Below are positions 1-5,287 of a DNA stretch of 5,287 bases, in pieces. The stretch spans positions 1 through 5,287 of the forward strand of contig JALVPS010000232.1 of assembly GCA_027031685.1 (NCBI GenBank), given 5' to 3'. The stretch is from Gammaproteobacteria bacterium. Its GTDB lineage: Bacteria; Pseudomonadota; Gammaproteobacteria; UWMA-0217. The notes beneath the pieces were generated by a model. That model had not been told where the DNA came from. It worked only from the letters and a program-made list of their open reading frames with translations, and made no database searches. The translations under genes were made by a program, and so were the position numbers. How positions within the stretch are numbered: the first letter of the stretch is position 1; each line of letters starts with the position of its first letter.

Positions 1-1684
1 CCAGGAGGCTGGCGCGGACCTCGGCGCCCCCGGCGGCGCCCCGCCCCGCCCCAGCCTCCTGCAGCAGCCCGCGCGCCGCGCCTGGGTGCCGCAGATCGGC
101 ACCCTGCTGGCGCTGGCCGCGGCGCTGGCCATCGGCATCGGCCTCATCCTGTGGGCCAGCCGGCCCAGCTTCGTGCCGGTGTTCGACCAGCTCAACCGGC
201 AGGACGCGGCCACCGTCACCGAGCTGCTGCGCAGCCGCAACATCCCCTTCGAGGTGCAGTCCGGCACCGGGCTGATCCTGGTGCCCAGCGACCGCCTGGA
301 GGAGGTGCGCATGCAGCTGGCCGCCGAGGGCATCGGCGAGAACACCGCCCTGGGCCTGGAGATGCTGCAGCAGGACCAGGGCCTGGGCACCAGCCGCTTC
401 ATCGAGAACGCCCGCTACCAGCACGCCCTGGAGACGGAGCTGGCGCGCACCATCGCCGCCATGCGCGGGGTGGACACGGCGCGCGTGCACCTGGCCCTGC
501 CCAAGCAGTCGGTGTTCATCCGCAACCGCGCCAAGCCGTCCGCCTCGGTCATGGTCAAGATGTCGCCGGGCCGCACGCTGGAGGACAGCCAGGTGGCGGC
601 CATCGTGCACATGGTGGCCTCCAGCGTGCCCTATCTGGACCCGTCCCAGGTGACCATCGTCGACCAGTGGGGGCGGCTGCTGTCCAGCGGCGACGACGTG
701 GACGGCCTGCAGCTGTCCACCAAGCAGTTCGAGTACACGCGCAAGCTGGAGGACAGCTACAAGCAGCGCATCGAGGAGCTGCTCAGCCCCATCGTCGGCG
801 TGGGCCGGGTGCGCGCCCAGGTGAGCGCCGAGGTGGACTTCTCCACCACCGAGCAGACCCAGGAGCTGTACGACGGCGACCCGGCCCAGGTGCGCAGCGA
901 GCAGGTGCAGCGTGACGAGAGCAAGGGCAACCCGGCGGCCATCGGCGTGCCCGGCGCGCTCAGCAACCAGCCGCCCGGCGCCGGCACCACCGACCCCAAG
1001 AGCGCCGGCGGCGGCCAGGACGGCCAGCCCACCAGCGTGAGCGAGGCCACCACGCGCAACTACGAGCTGGACAAGACCATCCGCCACGTGCGCGCCGCGC
1101 CCGGCCGGCTGCGCCGCCTGTCGGTGGCGGTGCTGGTGGACAACAAGGTGGTCACCACCGAGTCCGGGGAGACCAAGAGCGAGCCGCTCAGCGAGGAGGA
1201 GCTGGCCACCCTGACCAACCTGGTCAAGGAGGCGGTGGGCTTCAACGCCCAGCGCGGCGACAGCGTGGCGGTGTTCAACAAGCCCTTCCAGCCGGTGGAG
1301 GAGATCGAGGCCCTGCCCGAGACGCCGCTGTGGAAGCAGCCCTGGTTCTGGAACCTGGCGCGCCAGATCGTGGCCGGCCTGGGCATCGTGCTGCTCATCC
1401 TCTTCGTGGCCCGCCCGGCGGTGCGCAACCTGACCCGCAAGGGCAACGCCGCCCTGCCCGGCCCCGAGGGCGGGGAAGGCGCCGACGGCGAGGCCCTGGC
1501 GGTGGACGGCGAGCTGGCCGAGGACCGGGTGAGCCTGGCCAGCCGCGGCCGGGCCGGTCAGGCCCAGCTGCCACAGCCGCCGGAGGCCTACGGCGACGTG
1601 CTGGAGCTGGCGCGCAGCCTGGCCGCCGAGGATCCCAAGCGCGTGGCCAAGGTGCTGCAGAACTGGGTGGGGGACAATGTCTGA
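1..1684 (+). CDS. fliF: Flagellar MS-ring protein FliF (5' end beyond window)
   Basis: FliF builds the MS ring in the inner membrane, the base on which the rotor and export gate assemble. Numbering here is from the GTG at 86. Residues 5-24 are the first membrane helix. The periplasmic ring-building motifs follow, with conserved QDQGLGTSRF (96-105), ELARTI (118-123), ARVHLALPK (132-140) and PSASV (151-155). A Gly/Pro/Ser-rich collar insertion lies at about 275-320 and contains GVPGALSNQPP (287-297). TTRNYELD (322-329) leads into the last ring domain. The second membrane helix is about 424-446, after PWFW (419-422). The cytoplasmic tail ends in RVAKVLQNWV, the FliG-binding region. The frame is open from base 2 to 86 (28 more codons, Ala/Pro/Arg-rich) without ATG, GTG or TTG. 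GTG 86 lacks a Shine-Dalgarno sequence and would remove the usual cytoplasmic N-terminus, so the true start is probably upstream of the window. The stop overlaps fliG by 8 bp. Confidence 0.97.
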   Translation, partial: QEAGADLGAPGGAPPRPSLLQQPARRAWVPQIGTLLALAAALAIGIGLILWASRPSFVPVFDQLNRQDAATVTELLRSRNIPFEVQSGTGLILVPSDRLEEVRMQLAAEGIGENTALGLEMLQQDQGLGTSRFIENARYQHALETELARTIAAMRGVDTARVHLALPKQSVFIRNRAKPSASVMVKMSPGRTLEDSQVAAIVHMVASSVPYLDPSQVTIVDQWGRLLSSGDDVDGLQLSTKQFEYTRKLEDSYKQRIEELLSPIVGVGRVRAQVSAEVDFSTTEQTQELYDGDPAQVRSEQVQRDESKGNPAAIGVPGALSNQPPGAGTTDPKSAGGGQDGQPTSVSEATTRNYELDKTIRHVRAAPGRLRRLSVAVLVDNKVVTTESGETKSEPLSEEELATLTNLVKEAVGFNAQRGDSVAVFNKPFQPVEEIEALPETPLWKQPWFWNLARQIVAGLGIVLLILFVARPAVRNLTRKGNAALPGPEGGEGADGEALAVDGELAEDRVSLASRGRAGQAQLPQPPEAYGDVLELARSLAAEDPKRVAKVLQNWVGDNV

Positions 1685-2699
1685 ACCGCAGAAACAGGGC
1701 GCCCTGGAGGCCCTGGGCGGGCCGGCGCGCGCCGCCATCCTGCTCATGGCCCTGGGCGAGGAGCGCGCCGGGGAGGTGCTGCGTTACCTGGGCCCGCAGG
1801 AGGTGCAGGCCCTGGGCGCCGCCATGACCAAGATGAACTCCATCACCCAGGCGCAGATCCGCGAGGTGCTGGACAGCTTCTTCGTCAACGTGGGCAACGA
1901 GAGCGCGCTGTCCATCGGCACCCAGGAGTACCTGCAGAAGGTGCTCACCAAGGCCCTGGGGCGGGAGAAGGCCAACAACACCCTGGCGCAGATCCTCATG
2001 GACGGCGAGCCGCGCGGCCTGGACACCCTCAAGTGGATGGCGCCGCCGGCCATCGCCACCATCATCGGCAAGGAGCACCCGCAGATCATCGCCATCGTGC
2101 TGGCCCACCTGGACCGCGACAAGGCCGGCCAGGTGCTGGACATGCTGCCCGAGGACCTGCAGGTGGACGTGATGGTGCGCGTGGCCAGCCTGGACGTGGT
2201 CCACCCCGCCGCCCTGGAGGAGCTGGACGAGATCATCCAGCGCCGCTTCCGCGAGGAGCCCGACGTGGTGGTGTCCGGCCTGGGCGGCATCAAGACGGCG
2301 GCCGAGATCCTCAACTCCGTGTCCTCGGAGACGGAGACGCGGGTGTTCGAGAAGCTGGCCGAGCTGAACGACGCCATGAGCGAGCAGATCCAGGAGAACA
2401 TGTTCGTGTTCGAGAACCTGCTCGCCCTGGACGACCGCGGCATGCAGACCCTGCTGCGCGAGGTGCCCAAGGAGAAGCTGGTCAAGGCCCTCAAGGGCGC
2501 CTCCGAGGAGATCCGCGAGAAGGTGTTCCGCAACGTCTCCAAGAACGCCGCGGACATGATGCGCGACGACCTGGAGGCCATGGGCCCGGTGCGCCTGCGC
2601 GAGGTACAGGAGGTGCAGAAGGAGATCATGGCCATCGCCCTGCGCCTGGCGGAGGAAGGCCAGATCGCCCTCGGCAACAAGGACGACGAATTTGTCTAA
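1677..2699 (+). CDS. fliG: Flagellar motor switch protein FliG
   Basis: FliG forms the rotor ring under the MS ring. It binds FliF through its N-terminal domain and FliM through its middle domain, and meets the MotA stator through its C-terminal domain. The 340 residues match the usual family length of about 330-345. Visible landmarks are the N-terminal AAILLMALGEERA (19-31), the middle-domain EHPQ motif (133-136) in GKEHPQIIAIVL, the GLGG hinge before IKTAAEILN (201-213), and the MFVF hinge motif (242-245). The C-terminal torque helix carries K273, D297, D298 and R306, which align without gaps from the C-terminus to E. coli K264, D288, D289 and R297. Position 290 is Asn where E. coli has Arg281, with Lys289 next to it. 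The ATG start lies inside the end of fliF (ATGTCTGA), after a G-rich stretch at 1669-1674, so translational coupling to fliF is likely. It overlaps fliH by 8 bp. Confidence 0.98.
   Translation: MSEPQKQGALEALGGPARAAILLMALGEERAGEVLRYLGPQEVQALGAAMTKMNSITQAQIREVLDSFFVNVGNESALSIGTQEYLQKVLTKALGREKANNTLAQILMDGEPRGLDTLKWMAPPAIATIIGKEHPQIIAIVLAHLDRDKAGQVLDMLPEDLQVDVMVRVASLDVVHPAALEELDEIIQRRFREEPDVVVSGLGGIKTAAEILNSVSSETETRVFEKLAELNDAMSEQIQENMFVFENLLALDDRGMQTLLREVPKEKLVKALKGASEEIREKVFRNVSKNAADMMRDDLEAMGPVRLREVQEVQKEIMAIALRLAEEGQIALGNKDDEFV
2679..2683 (+). promoter_or_regulatory. Ribosome binding site for fliH (TTG start)
   Basis: AAGGA lies within the end of fliG, 8 nt upstream of the TTG at 2692. This spacing is near ideal and supports the rare TTG as the true fliH start. 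Confidence 0.7.
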
Positions 2700-3375
2700 G
2701 ATCATCCCCCGCGACCAGGCCGGCCACTTCCGCCGCTGGACCCCGCCCGACGTGGACGGAGCGGCGCCGGAGCGGCCCGCCTTCATCACCAGCACGGCGC
2801 GCGCGCAGCGCAGCGATGTGGAGCTGCTGGCGGCCCGCGAGCAGGCCCAGCGCGAGGGCTTTCGCGAGGGCTACGAGGAGGGCCTGCAGGCCGCCCAGTC
2901 CGAGCTCACCACCCTGCGCGAGTCACTGCGCCGCACGCTGGCCTTCCTGGCGCGCCCGGCCGAGTACCTGGAGGCGCAGATCGAGGAGGAGCTGCTGGCC
3001 CTGGCCCTGGCCGTGGCGCGGCAGATCCTGCGCCGCGAGATCCAGGCCGACCCCAGGCACCTCATCGGCCTCATCCGCCACGCCGTGCGCCAGCTGCCGG
3101 CCACCCAGTCCACCATCCACATCCACCTGCACCCGGACGACGCGCGCGTGGTGCGCCCCGTGCTGCACGAGGACGAGGCCCACGCCCAGTGGGACATCGT
3201 GGACGACCCGGCGGTGGCCCGCGGCGACTGCCAGGTGACCACCGACACCTCGCACATCGACGCCGGCATCGACGCCCTGGTGGCCCGCCTGTCGGCCGAG
3301 CTGCTGGGCGGCCAGCGGCGCGCGGACCGCCCGGCGCCCGAGGCGGAGGCGGCCCCGGAGGCGGCCGGTGACTGA
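2692..3375 (+). CDS. fliH: Flagellar export ATPase regulator FliH
   Basis: FliH is the cytoplasmic partner and negative regulator of the FliI ATPase. Its dimer links FliI to FliN in the C ring and to the FlhA gate, acting as the peripheral stalk of the export apparatus. The 227-residue product starts at TTG. That start is chosen because it keeps the conserved N-terminus, IIPRDQAGHFRRWTPPD (4-20), and has an AAGGA site 8 nt upstream. Residues 13-20 (FRRWTPPD) correspond to the Salmonella W7/W10 segment that docks to FliN and FlhA, with Phe13 in place of the first Trp. A helix with the family's glycine ladder follows: A52, G56, G60, G64, A68 at four-residue spacing. The C-terminal FliI-binding domain covers about 90-205, including LALAVARQILRREI (103-116) and GDCQVTTDTSHIDAGIDALVARL (178-200). 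The tail (206-227) is Ala/Glu/Pro-rich and probably disordered. It overlaps fliG and fliI by 8 bp each. Confidence 0.94.
   Translation: MSKIIPRDQAGHFRRWTPPDVDGAAPERPAFITSTARAQRSDVELLAAREQAQREGFREGYEEGLQAAQSELTTLRESLRRTLAFLARPAEYLEAQIEEELLALALAVARQILRREIQADPRHLIGLIRHAVRQLPATQSTIHIHLHPDDARVVRPVLHEDEAHAQWDIVDDPAVARGDCQVTTDTSHIDAGIDALVARLSAELLGGQRRADRPAPEAEAAPEAAGD
3357..3361 (+). promoter_or_regulatory. Ribosome binding site for fliI (GTG start)
   Basis: GGAGG sits 6 nt upstream of the GTG at 3368, inside the codons for the low-complexity FliH tail. It is the strongest Shine-Dalgarno sequence in the window and supports the GTG start, which gives a FliI N-terminus of normal length. Confidence 0.75.
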
Positions 3376-4717
3376 CCCCACCGCCCGCTGGCTGCGCCGT
3401 CTGCGCGAGGCGCGCGCCCACCTGCCCGAGCCGGCACCGGTGGTGGCCGGCCAGCTCACGCGCATGGCCGGCCTCACCCTGGAGGCGGTGGGCTGCCAGG
3501 CGGCGGTGGGCACGCGCTGCCTGGTGGAGGCGCCCGGCCACGCGCCGGTGCCCTGCGAGGTGGTGGGCTTCGCCGACGACCGCACCTACCTGATGGCCAT
3601 CGGCGACACCCACGGCCTGGTGCCCGGCGCGCGCGTCGTGCCCACCCGCGAGCGGCTGGCCGTGCCCGCCGGCGAGGGCCTGCTGGGGCGGGTCATCGAC
3701 GCCAGCGGCCAGCCCCTGGACGGCAAGGGCCCGCTGCGCGCCCGGGCCCGCCAGCCCCTGTCCGCCGAGCCCATCAACCCGCTGGCGCGCGCCCCCATCG
3801 AGCGGCCGCTGGACGTGGGCGTGCGGGCCATCAACGGCCTGCTCACCGTGGGCCGCGGCCAGCGCATGGGCCTCATGGCCGGCTCGGGTGTGGGCAAGAG
3901 CGTGCTGCTGGGCATGATGACCCGCTACACCGAGGCCGAGGTGGTGGTGGTGGGGCTGATCGGCGAGCGCGGCCGCGAGGTGAACGAATTCGTGGCCGAC
4001 ATCCTCGGCCCCGAGGGGCTGCGCCGCGCCGTGGTGGTGGCCGTGCCGGCCGACCAGCCGCCCCTGCAACGCCTGCACGGGGCCATGGTGGCCACCGCCA
4101 TTGCCGAGCACTTCCGCGACCGCGGCCGCCACGTGCTGCTGCTCATCGACTCCCTCACCCGCTACGCCCAGGCCCAGCGCGAGATCGCCCTGGCCGTGGG
4201 CGAGCCGCCGGCCACCAAGGGCTACCCGCCGTCGGTGTTCGCCCGCCTGCCGCAGCTGGTGGAGCGGGCCGGCAACGCCCACGCCCACAGCGGCACCATC
4301 ACCGCCTTCTACACCGTGCTGGCCGAGGGCGACGACCAGAACGACCCGGTGGTGGACGCCGCCCGCGCCGTGCTCGACGGCCACATCGTCCTGTCGCGCG
4401 AGCTGGCCGACAGCGGCCACTACCCGGCCATCGACATCGCGCGCTCCATCAGCCGCGTCATGCCGCTGGTCACCACCCCCGAGCACCGCCGCCTGGCGCA
4501 GCGCTTCCGCCACTACCACAGCCTGTACGAGCAGCACCGCGACCTGGTCAACGTGGGCATCTACCAGCGCGGCAGCAACCCCGAGCTGGACGTGGCCCTC
4601 GACCTGCGCCCCGCCCTGCTCGACTACCTGCGCCAGGACCTGCGGGAGGCGGTGGACTTCCAGACCAGCCTGGACGACCTGCGCCGGCTGCTGGCCGTCA
4701 CCGAGCGCGCGGCATGA
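3368..4717 (+). CDS. fliI: Flagellum-specific export ATPase FliI
   Basis: FliI is the hexameric ATPase of the flagellar type III export apparatus. It is related to the F1 ATPase beta subunit, docks export substrate-chaperone complexes and hydrolyses ATP at the cytoplasmic face of the gate. The product has 449 residues, within the usual 440-460. Residues 1-20 form a basic amphipathic helix of the kind that binds FliH. A beta-barrel domain covers about 25-95. The catalytic domain has the Walker A loop AGSGVGKS (171-178, Lys177), the catalytic Glu200 in GLIGERGREV, and Walker B LLLIDS (257-262, Asp261). The family signature PPATKGYPPSVFARLPQLVERAG lies at 280-302. SISR ends at Arg363, aligned with the arginine finger. 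All expected catalytic residues are present. Flagellar context separates it from virulence-type SctN and from ATP synthase subunits. The GTG start overlaps fliH by 8 bp, and the stop overlaps the fliJ start (ATGA). Confidence 0.98.
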   Translation: MTDPTARWLRRLREARAHLPEPAPVVAGQLTRMAGLTLEAVGCQAAVGTRCLVEAPGHAPVPCEVVGFADDRTYLMAIGDTHGLVPGARVVPTRERLAVPAGEGLLGRVIDASGQPLDGKGPLRARARQPLSAEPINPLARAPIERPLDVGVRAINGLLTVGRGQRMGLMAGSGVGKSVLLGMMTRYTEAEVVVVGLIGERGREVNEFVADILGPEGLRRAVVVAVPADQPPLQRLHGAMVATAIAEHFRDRGRHVLLLIDSLTRYAQAQREIALAVGEPPATKGYPPSVFARLPQLVERAGNAHAHSGTITAFYTVLAEGDDQNDPVVDAARAVLDGHIVLSRELADSGHYPAIDIARSISRVMPLVTTPEHRRLAQRFRHYHSLYEQHRDLVNVGIYQRGSNPELDVALDLRPALLDYLRQDLREAVDFQTSLDDLRRLLAVTERAA

Positions 4718-5136
4718 AGCGCGGCCGACGCCTGGCGGCGGTCCTGAACATCCTGGAACGGGAAGAAGCCGCCGCCGCCCGCCGCCTGGCCGAGGCCCTG
4801 CGGGCCGAGGCGGACGCCCGCGAGCGGCTGGCCCAGCTGCAGGCCTACCGGCAGGACTACCTGCAGCGCGGCCGCCAGGGCGGCAACGGCGTGGCCCTGC
4901 ACAACCTGAGCACCTTTCTCGGCCAGCTGCAGGCGGCCATCGACCAGCAGCAGCAACTGCTGCACACCCTGGCCGGGCGCAGCGCCGCCGCCCGCCACGA
5001 CTGGCAGCAGCGCCGCGCCCGCAGCGAGGCCCTGCGCACCCTGCTGCAGCGGCGCCAGGCCGCCGAACGGCGGGCGGCCGAGCGCCAGGCCCAGCGCGAG
5101 CTGGACCAGTGGGCCAGCCGCCGGGCAAGCTCCTGA
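4714..5136 (+). CDS. fliJ: Flagellar export protein FliJ
   Basis: FliJ is a small cytoplasmic coiled-coil protein. It sits in the pore of the FliI hexamer, like the gamma subunit of F1, contacts FlhA and recycles export chaperones. The product is 140 residues, close to the usual 145-150, almost wholly predicted helix and rich in Ala, Arg and Gln. Family landmarks are the N-terminal RRLAAVLNILEREE (5-18), RLAQLQAYRQDYL (38-50), LHNLSTFLGQLQAAIDQQ (62-79), the central Trp97 and the C-terminal RELDQWASR (128-136). A helical break occurs at about 52-60 (Gly-rich QRGRQGGNG), as expected between two antiparallel helices. The ATG overlaps the fliI stop by 4 bp (ATGA), with only a weak GAG upstream, so translation is probably coupled to fliI. 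FliJ sequences diverge quickly, but position between fliI and a probable fliK, together with these motifs, makes the call secure. Confidence 0.93.
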   Translation: MKRGRRLAAVLNILEREEAAAARRLAEALRAEADARERLAQLQAYRQDYLQRGRQGGNGVALHNLSTFLGQLQAAIDQQQQLLHTLAGRSAAARHDWQQRRARSEALRTLLQRRQAAERRAAERQAQRELDQWASRRASS

Positions 5137-5179
5137 TTACCCGAGGCCGCGCAGCGCGTCACGAACAGGCGTTCCACAC

Positions 5180-5196
5180 TGGACCGCATCTTGCAT
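5180..5196 (+). promoter_or_regulatory. Candidate sigma-54 (RpoN) promoter for fliK
   Basis: TGGACCGCATCTTGCAT matches the -24/-12 consensus TGGCACG-N4-TTGCW at 10 of 12 defined positions; the two mismatches are at 5183-5184. The invariant GG (5181-5182) and GC (5193-5194) are separated by exactly 10 nt. Transcription would start near 5206, leaving a leader of about 26 nt with a Shine-Dalgarno sequence before the ATG at 5232. It lies in the only intergenic gap of the window and points toward the next gene. No activator site (FleR/FlrC type) could be recognised upstream. The call rests on sequence match and position only. Confidence 0.6.
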
Positions 5197-5217
5197 CACT
5201 CCTGCCGTCACCCGTCC

Positions 5218-5223
5218 GGAGAG
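5218..5223 (+). promoter_or_regulatory. Ribosome binding site for fliK
   Basis: GGAGAG lies 8 nt upstream of the ATG at 5232. A second purine stretch (AAAGGA, 5225-5230) is too close to the start codon to serve as the main site. Both lie downstream of the predicted sigma-54 transcription start. Confidence 0.6.
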
Positions 5224-5231
5224 CAAAGGAA

Positions 5232-5287
5232 ATGCCCGACATCCGACTCGAACCGACCACCCCCCGCCTCGACCCGCCCGCCGCCAC
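5232..5287 (+). CDS. fliK: Probable flagellar hook-length control protein FliK (N-terminal fragment)
   Basis: Only 18 complete codons are present before the window ends: ATG followed by PDIRLEPTTPRLDPPAA. The proline-rich, low-complexity start fits FliK, a secreted molecular ruler. FliK stops hook growth and switches the export gate to filament-type substrates, and its N-terminal half is usually Pro/Ala/Gln-rich and poorly conserved. The main argument is position, because fliK follows fliJ in the common fliFGHIJK order. No domain can be seen in so short a fragment, so another flagellar gene cannot be excluded. The start is supported by GGAGAG 8 nt upstream. Unlike the upstream genes it does not overlap its neighbour; a 95-bp gap with a candidate sigma-54 promoter precedes it. 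Confidence 0.62.
   Translation, partial: MPDIRLEPTTPRLDPPAA

Noticed and set aside
1395..2795. 466-codon open frame on the - strand opposite fliF, fliG and fliH
   Set aside because: Its composition (Leu/His/Gln/Val/Gly-rich) mirrors the codon bias of the fliG strand. It crosses gene boundaries and has no domain or ribosome binding site that I could see.
2845..2895. Regular Gly spacing in FliH, considered as an unusual repeat
   Set aside because: The A/G-xxx-G ladder is a known feature of the FliH family and is short here (G56, G60, G64 flanked by A52 and A68).
3941..3954. Run of GTG repeats in fliI
   Set aside because: It encodes the Val run of the beta strand (EVVVVGLIGE) before the catalytic Glu, which is normal in FliI. 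It reflects codon bias, not a functional repeat.
3071..5128. 685-codon open frame on the - strand opposite fliH, fliI and fliJ
   Set aside because: It lies opposite three well-conserved genes and encodes a low-complexity Gly/Ala/Arg/His/Val product with no recognisable domain. Such frames are expected in the antisense of very GC-rich coding DNA.
5148..5158. Small inverted repeat CGCG-CAG-CGCG after fliJ, considered as a terminator
   Set aside because: The stem is only 4 bp with a 3-nt loop, no T-run follows it, and GC-rich sequence makes such repeats by chance. Readthrough into fliK is therefore possible.

Overview
The window is a tightly packed stretch of a bacterial flagellar operon. All genes are on the + strand, in the order fliF (5' end outside the window), fliG, fliH, fliI, fliJ, and then the first codons of what is most likely fliK. 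The DNA is very GC-rich with strong G/C third-position bias. The gene order, the Pseudomonas-like FliF (GVPGALSNQPP stretch, PWFW before the second membrane helix) and the FliG sequence point to a high-GC gammaproteobacterium. A purple-sulfur or Ectothiorhodospira-like lineage is possible, but genus cannot be set from this window.

Layout: 1-1684 fliF (MS-ring protein), 1677-2699 fliG (rotor/switch), 2692-3375 fliH (export ATPase regulator), 3368-4717 fliI (export ATPase), 4714-5136 fliJ (export ATPase stalk/chaperone-escort protein), a 95-bp gap at 5137-5231, and a probable fliK start at 5232 that runs off the window. The first three junctions each overlap by exactly 8 bp and use three different start codons (ATG, TTG, GTG). 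The fourth junction is a 4-bp ATGA overlap. The TTG start of fliH and the GTG start of fliI are backed by well-placed Shine-Dalgarno sequences.

The products work together. FliF forms the inner-membrane ring, and its cytoplasmic tail carries FliG, the torque-generating ring. FliH, FliI and FliJ form the soluble ATPase complex that feeds the flagellar type III export gate inside that ring. FliK would be the secreted ruler that ends hook growth.

The only real gap in the operon, between fliJ and fliK, holds a good match to a sigma-54 (RpoN) -24/-12 promoter with exact GG-N10-GC spacing. This suggests fliK can be transcribed separately and later, as in RpoN-controlled polar flagellar hierarchies. 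The other notable point is that FliG has asparagine where E. coli FliG has the stator-contacting Arg281. I saw no sign of a novel system, mobile element, RNA gene, CRISPR array or horizontal insertion.
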